A stretch of DNA of 64,000 bases from Sulfurimonas crateris (GCF_005217605.1 NZ_SZPX01000006.1:1-64000), one strand, 5' to 3'; shown: positions 24,774-35,850, counted from the first letter of the stretch. A program made the numbers and translations. Notes: generated by a model not told the origin, from the sequence alone.

Positions 24774-25987
24774 TCTCCCATCACTTTAAACTTATAGCTA
24801 AATGTGGTCATTTCGTTGTCTGAACTTACTCTTACCTCAACGCCCTCTTCATCGCAAATACTCTTAACAAGTCTAAGCCCAAGCCCAAAACCCTCTTTTC
24901 TCTTCTCTTCTCTGTAGTAGGCTTCAAAAACCTTCTGAGTATCTTCTATAATTTTTGACCTGCTGCTTACTACAAACTCTATAAAAGGTCCTGTTTTTGT
25001 AAGTTTTACATCTACATCCTCGCCGGGAAGCGTATATTTTATGGCATTGGTTAAAGTATTGTCAACGATCCTTTGAAGCTTAGTCTCGTTAAAGTATATA
25101 TGCAGCTCCTCGTTTGGGTTGATGTAGTTAAATGTTATTCTTGAGAACTCTGCAACTTCTCTAAAAAAATCTATCCTGCTGCTTAAAAAATTATTGAGAT
25201 TTATTGCGGTCTTTTTATACTCAATATGATCTTTTTTAACCAAGTAGCTCAGATCATCGTAGATGCTGAAGATATTTTTTGCAGCAGCCTCAATCTTGGA
25301 GAGATCTCTATCTTTTGGATGCTTCATAAGGTAGAGCTCAATGCTTGTGAGTATCACGCTAAGAGGCGTGTTTGTCTCGTGAACGGTATAGCGCAAAAAC
25401 TCCTTTTGGGCAATGAGAAGATCCTGCGAAAAGGACTTCTGCTCTTCTAGATTTTTGTTTATCTCCAAAAGTGCCGCCGTCTTCTTCTTCACTCTCTCTT
25501 CAAGTCCGAGATTTAGCTCTTTGAGGCTCTTTTTCTGCTCATTGATCTTGCTTACCATCTCATTTGCATAACCTACCATCTCTTTGAAGTCCTGAAAGAA
25601 TATGGCATCGGGATTTATCGCCTCTTCGTGGTCGACAGCTTTTTTAAAAAAGTTCAAGAAGGTCTGGGTATCTCTTTGTAAAAACTTGTTAAAGATGTTG
25701 TTTATGCCAAGGAATATCGCAAAAATTATAAAAGAGAGAGTGACGACTGCAAGAGCGGTTCTTACCAACAGCGACTTTAACTTTTTTCTGTTCTCCTCTA
25801 TAAATTCAGGATCTAAAAGCTTCTCGTTATTTACAAGCGAACTGCTCTGTAGGGCTCTCTCATAATCCTTGTACATCTCATCGACAAAAAGAGCGACAAA
25901 AACCATACTAAGCAGAAATATAACTATGATGGTAAAAATATCTGCCTTTTTTATGGTCATATTTTGAAATAGTGATCTGATTTTCAT
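24770..25987 (-). CDS. Sensor histidine kinase
   Basis: A 405-residue inner-membrane kinase. Two membrane spans lie at about residues 15-38 and 75-95 with a short periplasmic loop of about 40 residues between. A coiled-coil linker with ERVKKKTAALLEINKNLEEQ leads to the His box FLRYTVHETNTPLSV near residue 200. An HATPase domain follows, with N-box TNAIKYT and G-box GFGLGLRLVKSICDEEG near residue 370. The small periplasmic loop suggests membrane or partner sensing rather than a large ligand domain. Its partner is the regulator directly downstream. Confidence 0.92.
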   Translation of the reverse strand: MKIRSLFQNMTIKKADIFTIIVIFLLSMVFVALFVDEMYKDYERALQSSSLVNNEKLLDPEFIEENRKKLKSLLVRTALAVVTLSFIIFAIFLGINNIFNKFLQRDTQTFLNFFKKAVDHEEAINPDAIFFQDFKEMVGYANEMVSKINEQKKSLKELNLGLEERVKKKTAALLEINKNLEEQKSFSQDLLIAQKEFLRYTVHETNTPLSVILTSIELYLMKHPKDRDLSKIEAAAKNIFSIYDDLSYLVKKDHIEYKKTAINLNNFLSSRIDFFREVAEFSRITFNYINPNEELHIYFNETKLQRIVDNTLTNAIKYTLPGEDVDVKLTKTGPFIEFVVSSRSKIIEDTQKVFEAYYREEKRKEGFGLGLRLVKSICDEEGVEVRVSSDNEMTTFSYKFKVMGD

Positions 25988-26080
25988 AGCAAGGATTATA
26001 CACTCATTTATTTTTTAATAGAACTTTTATTTAAAATATTTCACTATAATTACAAAAAATTTTATAACTAAAGGCAAAAA

Positions 26081-26584
26081 ATGTTTGGCAGAAAATTAAG
26101 AAGATACGAGTTAAGCGATGAAGAAGTAAACAAGCTCCAATGGGCGAAGATCTCTACAAACAAGGGAGATATCTGGATAAAACTGCTTCCGGATGAAGCT
26201 CCAAACACGGTTGCAAACTTTGCGCACCTTGCAGAATCTGGCTTTTACAACGGTCTTAGTTTTCACCGCGTGATCCCTGGCTTTATGGCTCAGGGCGGAT
26301 GTCCTCACGGAACAGGAACAGGCGGACCTGACTGGGTTATCCCTTGCGAGACTAAAACAAATGTAACCAAGCACAGAAGAGGCGCTCTTTCTATGGCTCA
26401 TGCTGGACCGGACACTGGCGGAAGCCAATTTTTCATCACTTTTGTAGCAACTCCTCATCTTGATGGCGTTCATACGGTTTTTGGAGCTATCGAAGAGGAT
26501 GATGCAGAGAGTTTTGCAACTCTTGACTCTATAAAAGGTCAAGACACAATAGAGTCTGTTGAAATTTTTCAAGCTCGCCAGTAA
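26081..26584 (+). CDS. Cyclophilin-type peptidyl-prolyl isomerase
   Basis: A 167-residue cytoplasmic cyclophilin without a signal peptide. It has the active-site motif [13 protein letters not shown] (Arg near residue 63), GGSQFFITF near 113 and [12 protein letters not shown] near 130. It speeds cis-trans isomerisation of Xaa-Pro bonds in protein folding. It starts after AAAGGCAAAAA and ends 15 bases before queH, so the two probably form an operon. Confidence 0.95.
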   Translation: MFGRKLRRYELSDEEVNKLQWAKISTNKGDIWIKLLPDEAPNTVANFAHLAESGFYNGLSFHRVIPGFMAQGGCPHGTGTGGPDWVIPCETKTNVTKHRRGALSMAHAGPDTGGSQFFITFVATPHLDGVHTVFGAIEEDDAESFATLDSIKGQDTIESVEIFQARQ

Positions 26585-26599
26585 AACATTTAAAACTAA

Positions 26600-27694
26600 A
26601 TGTTAGTACACATCTGCTGCAGCGTAGACTCTCACTTTTTTCTACAAAAACTGCAGCACGACTACCCTCAAGAGAAGCTTACAGGCTTCTTCTACGATCC
26701 AAACATCCATCCATACTCCGAATACCAGCTTCGACTTCTTGACGTAAAACGCTCATGCAAAATGCTCGGCATTGAACTTCTTGAGGGGGAGTATGATTTT
26801 GAGAACTGGGTAGAAGCGGTAAGAGGGTTGGAGAGAGAACCGGAAAAAGGCAAAAGATGCGAGGTCTGCTTTGACAAACGCTTTGAAGTGAGTGCAAAAA
26901 AAGCGCTCGAACTTGGCGAAAAAAGCTTCACAACAACACTTCTTGTCAGTCCTCTAAAATCACAAGAGCAGCTAAATCGCAGCGGCGAAGAGTTCTTTAA
27001 AAAGCATGGAGTAGAGTTTATATCGTTTGATTACCGCGCAGACGGGGGAACTCAGGATCAGAGTCGTGTTACAAAAGAGGAGCAACTCTATCGTCAAGAC
27101 TACTGCGGCTGCATCTACGGGCTAACCATGCAGCGCGAACAGCAGGAACGCCTTATGGATGAGATGTTCTCTCCTCTTTCCAACCAAATTCTGCCAGCTT
27201 CCATAGAGGAGAGGCTTGAACTCTACATCCGCCGAAACGAGCTTGAAGATAAAAATATCCCCTACAAGATCATAAGAGAGAAGTTTTTAAACTATCGTCA
27301 ATTCAGTCTTAAAATCATATCAGGCAAAACGGAAGTCATTGACGCTCATGCACTCTTCTACTCCACTCTTCCCAGAAAAAAAGCGCAGGGAAGAGTTGAG
27401 TTTTTGCATAATAACGTCGGTTATTTTAACCGCGAAGAGATACTGTTTGTAACGCTAGAGCACTTTAACTCAGAGTGCGACCTGAACTACAAAAACACAA
27501 AAGAGCTCATCTTCAATCCTCCTAGTTTTAAAAAAGAGCTAAAGTTTAGAGATCTCTTGAGAGATTCAAACTATAACTTAAGCCCTATAATTATTGTAGA
27601 TGAAATCCCCCAAACAAAGCTAACCATAGAGCTTGATGCCAAAACTTATGAGGACACCAGAGAAAAACTTATAGACTTCTTGCAAAACCCCTAA
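26600..27694 (+). CDS. queH: Epoxyqueuosine reductase QueH with C-terminal extension
   Basis: Reduces epoxyqueuosine to queuosine in tRNA, replacing QueG. Residues 1-190 show the QueH (DUF208) pattern: HICCSVDS with the Cys pair at the start, GFFYDPNIHPYSEY, RCEVCFDKRF with two more Cys, TTLLVSPLKSQ, and YCGCIYGL near residue 178. These cysteines bind an iron-sulfur cluster and a further metal. Residues 200-364 form an additional domain not found in the minimal enzyme and of unknown role. The last codons form one arm of a long inverted repeat (27673-27940). Confidence 0.9.
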   Translation: MLVHICCSVDSHFFLQKLQHDYPQEKLTGFFYDPNIHPYSEYQLRLLDVKRSCKMLGIELLEGEYDFENWVEAVRGLEREPEKGKRCEVCFDKRFEVSAKKALELGEKSFTTTLLVSPLKSQEQLNRSGEEFFKKHGVEFISFDYRADGGTQDQSRVTKEEQLYRQDYCGCIYGLTMQREQQERLMDEMFSPLSNQILPASIEERLELYIRRNELEDKNIPYKIIREKFLNYRQFSLKIISGKTEVIDAHALFYSTLPRKKAQGRVEFLHNNVGYFNREEILFVTLEHFNSECDLNYKNTKELIFNPPSFKKELKFRDLLRDSNYNLSPIIIVDEIPQTKLTIELDAKTYEDTREKLIDFLQNP

Positions 27695-27940
27695 CAGTCT
27701 CAGAGAGATTAAAAGGGGTAAGATTGTGCAAAACAAATTTTTATGCCTAGCCGTAGCTAAGGATAAAATATTTTTTTGTGCAAGGTTGCCTCTTTTTATC
27801 TCTCCCTACGGGCACTTTACAGAGAGCTTTACTCTTTGTTAGATAACCTTCAGAGTAGCTACGGCTACGCTGAAGAGCATCTGCCTTGATTAAAACTCTC
27901 TGTAAAGTGCTGAGACTATTAGGGGCTATGCAAGAAGTCT
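27673..27940. repeat. Nested inverted-repeat (cloverleaf-like) element after queH
   Basis: The 310-base gap between queH and fabZ holds no gene. The outer arms, 27673-27703 and 27910-27940, are complementary with 3 mismatches in 31 bases and overlap the queH stop. Inner arms GCACTTTACAGAGAG (27812-27826) and its complement (27896-27910) match over 15 bases. Hairpin A spans 27704-27803 with arms about 75% complementary. Hairpin B is CTTCAG/CTGAAG around 27850-27875. Both hairpins carry an AGCCGTAGCTA-like apex. The whole could fold as a branched structure in RNA or as a cruciform. Confidence 0.75.
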
Positions 27941-28004
27941 AATGATTCTATAATATTTTTTTTGGTAAAATAGCCAAATTTATTAAACTACAAAGGTTTT
28001 ACTG

Positions 28005-28454
28005 ATGATTATGGATGTTGTGGAAATTCAAAAAATTATACCTCACCGTTACCCCTTTTTACTTTTAGACAGAGTCACGGAGATTAAAGAGAAAGAGTCT
28101 CTTATCGGGTTTAAAAACGTAACAATCGGCGATAACGTATTTCAAGGTCACTTTCCGGGACATCCTATCTATCCTGGCGTTATGATTTTAGAAGGAATGG
28201 CACAAGCAGGTGGCATCTTGGCGTTTAAGAGCATGGGCACGATGACAGAAGAGGAAGCTGCAAACAAAGTGGTCTACTTTATGAGCATCGATAAAGCAAA
28301 ATTTCGTAGTCCCGTAAAACCAGGCGACAGACTTGAGTACCGCATAAGCGTGATAAAAAACAAAGGCCAGATCTGGGTACTTGACGGCAAGGCTTATGTT
28401 GATGATGTATTAGTATCGGAAGCTGAACTCAAAGCTATGATCGTCGACAAGTAA
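28005..28454 (+). CDS. fabZ: 3-hydroxyacyl-ACP dehydratase FabZ
   Basis: Dehydrates beta-hydroxyacyl-ACP in fatty-acid elongation. The 149 residues have the hotdog-fold pattern [14 protein letters not shown] and the catalytic [23 protein letters not shown], with His and Glu near residues 55 and 69. It lies 14 bases before lpxA, as in many proteobacteria where lipid A and fatty-acid synthesis share the hydroxyacyl-ACP pool. An ATG two codons further on is an alternative start. Confidence 0.96.
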   Translation: MIMDVVEIQKIIPHRYPFLLLDRVTEIKEKESLIGFKNVTIGDNVFQGHFPGHPIYPGVMILEGMAQAGGILAFKSMGTMTEEEAANKVVYFMSIDKAKFRSPVKPGDRLEYRISVIKNKGQIWVLDGKAYVDDVLVSEAELKAMIVDK

Positions 28455-28468
28455 GAAAAGGCAAATAA

Positions 28469-29260
28469 TTGAATAAAATCTCCCCCTTGGCAATCATTGA
28501 AGATGGCGCGGTTATAGGCGATAATGTTGAAATAGGGCCATACTGTTTCATCTCAGCTGCCACTACCATCGGCGACGGTACGAAGATAGAACAGAGCAGC
28601 TCTATCTACGGAAAAACGACTATCGGCAAGAACAACCATATTTTTTCTCATGCCGTTATCGGATCTCCTCCGCAAGACTTAAAATTTGCAGGCGAAGATG
28701 TTGAGCTGATAATTGGCGATAATAACAAAATTAGAGAGTTCACACTTTTTAACCCGGGCACAAAGGGCGGCGGCGCAAAGACGATCATCGGTTCTCACAA
28801 CCTATTTATGGGGTATGTTCATATAGGTCATGACGTTATCATCGGTAACCACTGCATCCTTGCAAATGCCGCGACCCTTGCAGGACACGTTGAGATGGGC
28901 GATTATGCCGTTATTGGCGGGATGACGCCGATTCACCAGTTTGTACATATCGGAGACTACGCAATGGTAGCTGGTGCGTCTGCTCTGGCTCAAGACGTAC
29001 CTCCTTTTTGCATGGCGGAGGGAAATCGTGCGACACTTAGAGGTCTGAATCTTACGGGGCTTAGAAGACATCTGGAGCGTGAAGATATAGATGAGCTAAA
29101 ATCTGCCTACAGAGATCTTTTTGAGGCAGGAAAACCACTAAAAGATGTCGCAAACGAACTTCTTGAAAAAAGTAAGAACCACCATGTTCAAGCTCTTTGC
29201 AACTTTATTCTAAAGACAAAGCGTGGAATACCATACGAAAGAAAGAAAAACGATGACTAA
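28469..29260 (+). CDS. lpxA: UDP-N-acetylglucosamine acyltransferase LpxA
   Basis: First step of lipid A synthesis. It has 263 residues and starts at TTG 28469 after AAAAGGCAAATAA. The left-handed beta helix is visible as hexapeptide repeats through about residue 190 (IGDNVEIGPYCFI and similar). The catalytic His lies in FMGYVHIGHDVIIGNHC near residue 121, and GLRR begins the C-terminal helices. The 3' end, including the stop, is part of a tandem duplication (29241-29460), and a small ORF overlaps the stop as ATGACTAA. Confidence 0.95.
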   Translation: MNKISPLAIIEDGAVIGDNVEIGPYCFISAATTIGDGTKIEQSSSIYGKTTIGKNNHIFSHAVIGSPPQDLKFAGEDVELIIGDNNKIREFTLFNPGTKGGGAKTIIGSHNLFMGYVHIGHDVIIGNHCILANAATLAGHVEMGDYAVIGGMTPIHQFVHIGDYAMVAGASALAQDVPPFCMAEGNRATLRGLNLTGLRRHLEREDIDELKSAYRDLFEAGKPLKDVANELLEKSKNHHVQALCNFILKTKRGIPYERKKNDD

Positions 29261-29460
29261 AAAAGCACAAGTGCTTTGGGCTCTCTGCCGAAGAGAACCA
29301 AGTGTTAACGTAGGTAGCGGGATTACTCCGGGTACCGTAATAATTAATAAAAGAAAGAAAACTGATGACTAAAAAAGCACAAGTGCTTTGGGCTCTCTGC
29401 CGAAGAGAACCAAGTGTTAACGTAGGTAGCGGGATTACTCCGGGTACCGTAAATAATTAA
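29241..29460. repeat. Tandem duplication of about 112 bp between lpxA and clpX
   Basis: 29241-29340 and 29353-29452 differ at only two positions by my reading. The unit includes the last codons of lpxA, an AAAGCAC/GTGCTTT hairpin and a short GC-rich stretch. Each copy contains a small frame beginning ATGACTAAAAAAGC (29253-29372, 39 residues; 29365-29460, 31 residues), the second overlapping the end of the first. Whether these peptides are made is unknown. The near identity points to a recent event. Confidence 0.92.
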
Positions 29461-29475
29461 TGAGAGGAAAAATAT

Positions 29476-30717
29476 ATGATCCATAGAGCCTGTAGCTTTT
29501 GCGGCACCCAGGAGAGCGATGAAAATCCTCTTATTGCCGGAAACGGTGTATATATCTGTAAAAACTGTGTAGTTTCTGCTTATAAGATAATGTTCGGAGA
29601 TGAGAGCGCATCATCTTCCAATAGCGAAGAACTTGTCGATGCAGTTGTTAACCTTATGACTCCAAAAGAGTTAAACAACTTCCTAGCCGAATATATTATC
29701 GGTCAAGAACGTGCCAGAAAACTTCTTAGTGTTGCCGTTTACAACCACTACAAAAGAATTTTCAAAAACCAAGATGTTGAAGATGACGATACAGAGATAT
29801 CAAAATCTAATATTCTTCTTATAGGACCTACGGGAAGCGGAAAAACACTCATGGCTCAGACAATTGCCAGAGTGCTGAATGTTCCTATCGCCATAGCAGA
29901 CGCTACAAGCCTTACGGAAGCTGGTTATGTTGGCGAAGATGTAGAGAACATCCTTACAAAACTGCTTCAAGCGGCTGACGGTGACGTTGAGAAAGCGCAA
30001 AGAGGGATAGTCTTTATAGATGAGATAGATAAGATCTCCCGTATGAGCGAAAACCGCTCTATTACCCGTGACGTATCCGGTGAAGGCGTACAGCAGGCAC
30101 TTCTTAAGATCATAGAAGGGGCTGTAGTAAATATTCCGCCAAAGGGAGGCAGAAAGCATCCTAATCAAGAGTTTATTGCCGTTGACACTACCGGTATTCT
30201 TTTTATCTGCGGCGGTGCATTTGACGGTCTTGATGAGATACTAAAGAAAAAGCAGGGTGAAAACGTTCTTGGTTTCGGTCATGAAAAGAAGAGCAAAAGC
30301 GAACATAAACTGAGCTACGATATGGTTGAGCCTGATGACCTTGTCAACTACGGTCTCATTCCAGAGCTTGTCGGTCGTCTTCCCATAATAGCTTCTTTAA
30401 ACGAGATAACCGAAGATGATATGGTACGCATTTTAACAGAGCCTAAAAACTCGATTATAAAGCAGTATAAAAAGCTCTTCTCCATAGACAACGTTGAGCT
30501 TAATTTTGAAGAGGATGCGCTAAGAGCAATCGCAAAAAAATCTATAAAAAGAAAAACTGGTGCTCGTGGGCTTCGCGCAATTCTAGAAGAGAATATGATA
30601 GACATCATGTACGAACTTCCTGAATACGGCGGTTATGAAGTTTTAATAACAAAAGCGGTAATAGACGACGGAGAGGCTCCTGCCTATATCAAAAAACACT
30701 CTAAACAAATAGCATAA
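29476..30717 (+). CDS. clpX: ATP-dependent Clp protease unfoldase ClpX
   Basis: A AAA+ unfoldase that feeds substrates to ClpP. Its 413 residues start with the zinc-binding domain ([11 protein letters not shown]...CKNC, residues 6-32). They contain Walker [12 protein letters not shown] near residue 120, Walker [12 protein letters not shown] near 182, the pore loop GYVGEDV and the sensor [11 protein letters not shown] near 370. Ribosome site GAGAGGAAAAA. It leads into mreB with an 11-base gap, a known campylobacterotal linkage. Confidence 0.97.
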   Translation: MIHRACSFCGTQESDENPLIAGNGVYICKNCVVSAYKIMFGDESASSSNSEELVDAVVNLMTPKELNNFLAEYIIGQERARKLLSVAVYNHYKRIFKNQDVEDDDTEISKSNILLIGPTGSGKTLMAQTIARVLNVPIAIADATSLTEAGYVGEDVENILTKLLQAADGDVEKAQRGIVFIDEIDKISRMSENRSITRDVSGEGVQQALLKIIEGAVVNIPPKGGRKHPNQEFIAVDTTGILFICGGAFDGLDEILKKKQGENVLGFGHEKKSKSEHKLSYDMVEPDDLVNYGLIPELVGRLPIIASLNEITEDDMVRILTEPKNSIIKQYKKLFSIDNVELNFEEDALRAIAKKSIKRKTGARGLRAILEENMIDIMYELPEYGGYEVLITKAVIDDGEAPAYIKKHSKQIA

Positions 30718-30727
30718 GGCAAAAAGA

Positions 30728-31765
30728 ATGATACTTAACAAATTAATTGGACTATTTTCAAATGACCTTTCCATAGATTTGGGAACCGCAAATACAATCG
30801 TAATAGCAAAAGGCAGAGGCATCATTATAAATGAGCCGTCCGTTGTTGCAGTTAAAACTGAAAAGTACGGCAGACAGAGAGTTCTAGCAGTAGGTCAAGA
30901 AGCAAAAGAGATGGTCGGTAAAACTCCGGGCAACATAAAAGCGATCCGCCCTATGAGAGACGGCGTTATTGCAGACTTTGATATGACTGAGAAGATGATT
31001 AGAAAGTTCATTGAAAAAGCGCATGGAAGAAGCTCTCTAATCAGTCCTAGAATTATAATCTGTGTGCCGTACGGTCTGACTCAGGTTGAACGTAAAGCAG
31101 TTCGCGAATCGGCACTTAGCGCAGGTGCGAGAGAGGTTTACCTTATAGAAGAGCCTATGGCAGCGGCAATCGGAGCAGGTATTGAGATTCGTGAACCTCA
31201 AGGAAACCTTGTTGTTGATATCGGAGGCGGAACTACTGAGATCGGTGTTGTTTCTCTTGGAGGTCTGGTTCTTTCAAAATCTATCCGTACAGCAGGGGAC
31301 AAGATAGACCAAGCAATTGTGAACTTTATCAGAAAAAAGTATAACCTTCTTATAGGCGAGAGAGTTGCCGAAGAGATCAAGATCGCAATAGGAACAGCTG
31401 TTCAGTTAGATGAAGAGCTAAAGATGGTGATTACAGGTAGAGACCAGGTAGAGGGGCTTTTAAGCTCTGTAGAGCTGACAAGCGAAGATGCAAGAGAAGC
31501 TATGAGAGACCCTTTAAAAGAGATAGGTGAAGCTCTGCGTGACGTGTTAGAGCAGATGCCTCCTGATCTAGCGGGTGATATCGTAAACCACGGTATTATA
31601 CTCACAGGCGGAGGCGCACTTATCCGCCAACTTGACAAGTTCTTAGCAGATATCGTCAAGATTCCAGTCTATGTTGCTGACGAGCCGCTTTTAGCAGTTG
31701 CCCGCGGAACCGGACGTGCACTTGAAGAGATAGACCTGCTACAAGAACTATTTGAAAATGAATAA
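30728..31765 (+). CDS. mreB: Rod-shape actin homologue MreB
   Basis: A 345-residue bacterial actin that guides cell-wall elongation. It has the actin-fold phosphate loops SIDLGTANTIV near residue 16 and VVDIGGGTTEIGVVSLGG near 163, and the adenosine motif ILTGGGALI near 290. Rod-shaped or curved cells are expected. It precedes mreC with a 4-codon overlap and follows clpX. Confidence 0.97.
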   Translation: MILNKLIGLFSNDLSIDLGTANTIVIAKGRGIIINEPSVVAVKTEKYGRQRVLAVGQEAKEMVGKTPGNIKAIRPMRDGVIADFDMTEKMIRKFIEKAHGRSSLISPRIIICVPYGLTQVERKAVRESALSAGAREVYLIEEPMAAAIGAGIEIREPQGNLVVDIGGGTTEIGVVSLGGLVLSKSIRTAGDKIDQAIVNFIRKKYNLLIGERVAEEIKIAIGTAVQLDEELKMVITGRDQVEGLLSSVELTSEDAREAMRDPLKEIGEALRDVLEQMPPDLAGDIVNHGIILTGGGALIRQLDKFLADIVKIPVYVADEPLLAVARGTGRALEEIDLLQELFENE

Positions 31766-32519
31766 GGGTCTACTCGGCTTTTTTTTAATGTTCACTGCAC
31801 TCCTTGTGGGTGCACTCTACTACACTAACATTATTCAAGCACCCTTTATTTCAGCACTAAACAACATAAAAGCAAACTACCACTCATCTACAGAGTTTAT
31901 ACAAGAGTTGATCGATAAACACTTTTTTCAAGCCAGACATATAGAAGAGCTAAACGAAAAACTTAAAAAATATGAGAACAGCCATCTAGTCCTGCAGCAG
32001 TTCACTTCTGAGGTAAACGACTTCTTTACAGAGAACAACTCGACACTTAAAGTAGACCCGAGAGTTGAACTTACAAGAACCCTCTCCTATCAGAAGTTCG
32101 GCGATCTAAACAGAGTATGGCTTGAAGTGGACGACTACAACGCATCCCGTGTTTACGGACTTGTGTACCAAGATCTAGTCGCAGGTATTGTTATATCACA
32201 AGAGGGAAGAGCACTTGGGCTTTTAAACAGAGATATAAAGAGCTCTTATGCCGTTTATATCGGCCAAGAGCGCGCACCGGGCATAGCTCATGGTAACAGT
32301 GCAGAGCATCTGGTTGTAAAATTCATACCTGCATGGCACCATATAAAAAAGGGCGATGAAGTAATAACTTCAGGTCTAGATGAGATATTTTTCAAGGGAT
32401 TAAAAGTTGGAAGAGTACTTTCTGTAACATCTTCACAAGGGTACCAAAATGCCGTTATAGAGCCATACTATAAAGCTAACGATCCAAACTATTTTCACAT
32501 AATAAAAAAGATAAAATAA
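31758..32519 (+). CDS. mreC: Rod-shape-determining protein MreC
   Basis: A 253-residue periplasmic scaffold of the elongasome. It has one N-terminal membrane span (residues 3-22), a coiled coil near 50-80 (HIEELNEKLKKYENS) and the MreC beta domains. The C-terminal pattern KKGDEVITSGLDEIFFKGLKVG is characteristic. I chose ATG 31758 inside the mreB end; a TTG two codons earlier is possible. No mreD follows at once, as in other Campylobacterota. Confidence 0.93.
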   Translation: MNKGLLGFFLMFTALLVGALYYTNIIQAPFISALNNIKANYHSSTEFIQELIDKHFFQARHIEELNEKLKKYENSHLVLQQFTSEVNDFFTENNSTLKVDPRVELTRTLSYQKFGDLNRVWLEVDDYNASRVYGLVYQDLVAGIVISQEGRALGLLNRDIKSSYAVYIGQERAPGIAHGNSAEHLVVKFIPAWHHIKKGDEVITSGLDEIFFKGLKVGRVLSVTSSQGYQNAVIEPYYKANDPNYFHIIKKIK

Positions 32520-32590
32520 ACTCATCAAATATTAAGTGCTTTTTACCTATAATAAACAAATTTTTTATGTACTAACAAAAAAGGTAAACA

Positions 32591-35500
32591 ATGCCAAAAC
32601 GCACCGATATTCACACTATTTTACTTATAGGTTCAGGTCCGATCATTATCGGCCAAGCCTGCGAATTTGACTACTCAGGAACTCAAGCAGTTAAAACACT
32701 AAAAGAGCTTGGTTACCGCGTAATTCTTATAAACTCTAACCCAGCAACGATCATGACGGATCCGGAATTTGCAGACAGAACATATATAGAACCTATAAAA
32801 GAAGAGGTGATCGCCAAGATCATCAGAGATGAGAAAGTAGATGCTATTTTGCCTACCATGGGAGGACAGACCGCACTCAATGTAGCAATGAGCATGCATG
32901 AAAAAGGGATGCTTGAAGGTATTGAGTTCTTAGGTGCAAATCCAACAGCGATAAGCAAAGGGGAAGATAGACACCTCTTTAACGAAGCGATGATAAAGAT
33001 CGGCATGGACCTGCCAAAAAGTAAAAATGCTTACAGTGTTGAAGAGGCGATTGAAGTAGCTCGCGAGATCGGCTTTCCGGTAATATCAAGAGCTTCATTT
33101 ACCCTTGCCGGCGGCGGAAGCGGCGTGGCATACAACATGGAAGAGTTTGAAAAACTAGCCCTTGAGGGTATCTCTGCGTCTCCGATCAATGAGATAGAGA
33201 TCATGGAGTCTATGCTTGGTTGGAAAGAGTACGAGATGGAAGTTATCCGTGACAAATCGGACAACTGTATCATCGTATGTTCGATTGAAAACTTTGACCC
33301 TATGGGCGTTCATACCGGAGACTCTATCACAGTTGCTCCGGCACTCACTCTTACAGACAAAGAGTATCAGCGTATGCGTGATGCCTCTTTTGCAATTCTA
33401 CGTGAGATCGGTGTTGATACGGGCGGAAGTAACGTACAGTTCTCGATTGACCCAAAGACTGGACGTATGATCGTTATCGAGATGAATCCTCGAGTTTCGC
33501 GCTCATCAGCACTTGCTTCAAAAGCAACGGGCTATCCTATTGCAAAGGTTGCAACACTTCTTGCTGTAGGCTTTACTCTTGATGAGATCACAAACGACAT
33601 CACCGGGACTCCTGCATCGTTTGAGCCTGTGATCGACTACGTAGTTACAAAAGTTCCACGCTTTACTTTTGAGAAATTTCCTGAAGCTGTAAATACGCTA
33701 AGCACTAGCATGAAGTCCGTAGGCGAAGCTATGGCGATCGGGCGTACGTTTAAAGAGTCGATTCAAAAAGCGCTCTGCTCTCTTGAAACAGACCTTTGCG
33801 GATTTGACGAAGTAGATGGAGATATGGATTTCATCAAGCATGAGATCCGCCGTCCAAACGCTGATAGAATCCTCTATGTAGCCGAGGGCTTTCGCCGCGG
33901 TATGAGCGTAGAGGAGATGTTTGAGACATGTCAGATCGACCCTTGGTTTTTGTATCAACTTGAAGAGATAATCAAAACAGAGAGCAGCATGAATGAGAGC
34001 ATCTTAAGTGATGCCGAGTATATGAGAAGTGTAAAGGTTGACGGTTTTTCAGATAAAAGAATAGCCAATCTCCTCACTAAAAACACGGGTAAAAAAGTTA
34101 GCGAAGATGATGTATATAAAGCTAAAAAAGCTCTGGGAGTAAACCTTGAGTACAATGAGGTAGATACATGTGCCGCAGAGTTTGAAGCACTTACTCCATA
34201 CCTCTACTCAACTACAAACATCACAAAACTTCCAGATGTTAAGAACAGAGTAAGCGATAAGAAAAAAGTGCTTATATTAGGCGGCGGACCAAACAGGATC
34301 GGTCAGGGTATTGAGTTTGACTACTGCTGTGTTCACGCTGCATTCGCACTTAAAGAGATGGGTATAGAGACCATTATGTACAACTGTAATCCTGAGACGG
34401 TATCTACAGACTATGATACATCCGATGTTCTCTACTTTGAGCCTATCGACTTTGAACACGTAAGAGAAGTAGTAGAGAATGAGCAGCCTGACGGTATTAT
34501 CGTTCACTTCGGAGGACAGACTCCCCTAAAACTTGCAGATTCTCTTAACAAAATAGGAGCTAAAATTGCCGGAACTCCTTCTAGCGTAATTGATCTAGCA
34601 GAAGATAGAGAGCAGTTTGCGAACTTTGTAAATCAGCATGGACTAAAACAGCCATCAAACGGTCTTGCACGCACAAAAGAGGAGTCTTATGTCATAGCGC
34701 AGAGACTCGGTTATCCTGTGCTTGTCCGTCCGTCATTTGTTCTTGGCGGACGCGGTATGAGAATCGTATACAGCGAAGATGAACTTAAGCAGTATATGGA
34801 CTTGGCAGTATCAGTTTCAAACAATGCACCTGTTTTAATAGATAAGTTTTTGGATCAGGCAATAGAGCTTGACGTTGATGCTATCTGTGACGGGGTAGAT
34901 GTCTATATAGGCTCAGTTATGCAGCATATCGAAGAGGCTGGTATCCACTCCGGAGACAGCGCTTGTTCACTTCCTCCAGTTAATCTCTCAAAAGAGATGA
35001 TTGACAAAGTAGAAGAGCAGACAAAAACAATCGCACTGGGTCTTGGTGTTCGCGGACTTATGAACGTCCAGTACGCTATCTATCAAGATGAGATATATCT
35101 TATAGAAGTAAACCCTAGAGCTTCAAGAACAGTTCCTTTTGTAAGCAAAGCTACAGGGATGCCGCTTGCAAAAGTAGCTACACGCGTAATGGTGGGCGAT
35201 ACTCTAAGAGACGCACTCAAATATTACGACAAGTACAATATCGTTATGGAAGAAAACGGCTTATTAAAGCCTCGCCTAAAAGGGCATATCTCAGTAAAAG
35301 AGGCGGTCTTCCCATTCCATAAACTATACGGTGCGGATCTGGTTTTGGGACCTGAGATGAAATCAACAGGCGAAGTTATGGGGATCAGTTCAAACTTCGG
35401 TATCAGTTTTGCAAAAGCTCAAATTGCCGCAGGCAATAAAATAGCAAGAGAGGGAACTTGTTTCCTCTCTTTTGTAGACACCGACAAGAAACATGCTCCG

Positions 35501-35848
35501 GAGATCGCAAGCGGTCTTCATAGACATGGATTTAAGCTTGTCGCTACAAAAGGAACTCAAGCCGTTATAGAAGCGGCAGGCATCCCTTGTGAAGTGGTCC
35601 TTAAGATCTCTGAAGGTCGCCCAAATATAGAAGACAGCATGAAAAACGATGCTATACATATGGCGATCAACACATCTGATAACAACACATCAAAAAAAGA
35701 TGCCATCGTTATACGCCAAGAGGTGCTTAAGAGAAATATACCTTACTTTACGACTCTTAGTGCTGCAAGAGCGCTTATACTTGCTCTTGATGAGATGAGA
35801 GACGATTCATGGTCATCCTCAAAAGCGCTGCAAGACTTTCTAGCATAG
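32591..35848 (+). CDS. carB: Carbamoyl-phosphate synthase large subunit
   Basis: Makes carbamoyl phosphate for pyrimidines and arginine. At 1085 residues it has the normal full length. Two tandem ATP-grasp halves each start with a nucleotide-binding loop ([20 protein letters not shown] near residue 11; [17 protein letters not shown] near 560), with [12 protein letters not shown] and [12 protein letters not shown] metal-site motifs. A C-terminal allosteric domain begins near residue 945. No carA is in the window. Confidence 0.97.
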   Translation: MPKRTDIHTILLIGSGPIIIGQACEFDYSGTQAVKTLKELGYRVILINSNPATIMTDPEFADRTYIEPIKEEVIAKIIRDEKVDAILPTMGGQTALNVAMSMHEKGMLEGIEFLGANPTAISKGEDRHLFNEAMIKIGMDLPKSKNAYSVEEAIEVAREIGFPVISRASFTLAGGGSGVAYNMEEFEKLALEGISASPINEIEIMESMLGWKEYEMEVIRDKSDNCIIVCSIENFDPMGVHTGDSITVAPALTLTDKEYQRMRDASFAILREIGVDTGGSNVQFSIDPKTGRMIVIEMNPRVSRSSALASKATGYPIAKVATLLAVGFTLDEITNDITGTPASFEPVIDYVVTKVPRFTFEKFPEAVNTLSTSMKSVGEAMAIGRTFKESIQKALCSLETDLCGFDEVDGDMDFIKHEIRRPNADRILYVAEGFRRGMSVEEMFETCQIDPWFLYQLEEIIKTESSMNESILSDAEYMRSVKVDGFSDKRIANLLTKNTGKKVSEDDVYKAKKALGVNLEYNEVDTCAAEFEALTPYLYSTTNITKLPDVKNRVSDKKKVLILGGGPNRIGQGIEFDYCCVHAAFALKEMGIETIMYNCNPETVSTDYDTSDVLYFEPIDFEHVREVVENEQPDGIIVHFGGQTPLKLADSLNKIGAKIAGTPSSVIDLAEDREQFANFVNQHGLKQPSNGLARTKEESYVIAQRLGYPVLVRPSFVLGGRGMRIVYSEDELKQYMDLAVSVSNNAPVLIDKFLDQAIELDVDAICDGVDVYIGSVMQHIEEAGIHSGDSACSLPPVNLSKEMIDKVEEQTKTIALGLGVRGLMNVQYAIYQDEIYLIEVNPRASRTVPFVSKATGMPLAKVATRVMVGDTLRDALKYYDKYNIVMEENGLLKPRLKGHISVKEAVFPFHKLYGADLVLGPEMKSTGEVMGISSNFGISFAKAQIAAGNKIAREGTCFLSFVDTDKKHAPEIASGLHRHGFKLVATKGTQAVIEAAGIPCEVVLKISEGRPNIEDSMKNDAIHMAINTSDNNTSKKDAIVIRQEVLKRNIPYFTTLSAARALILALDEMRDDSWSSSKALQDFLA

Positions 35849-35850
35849 AG

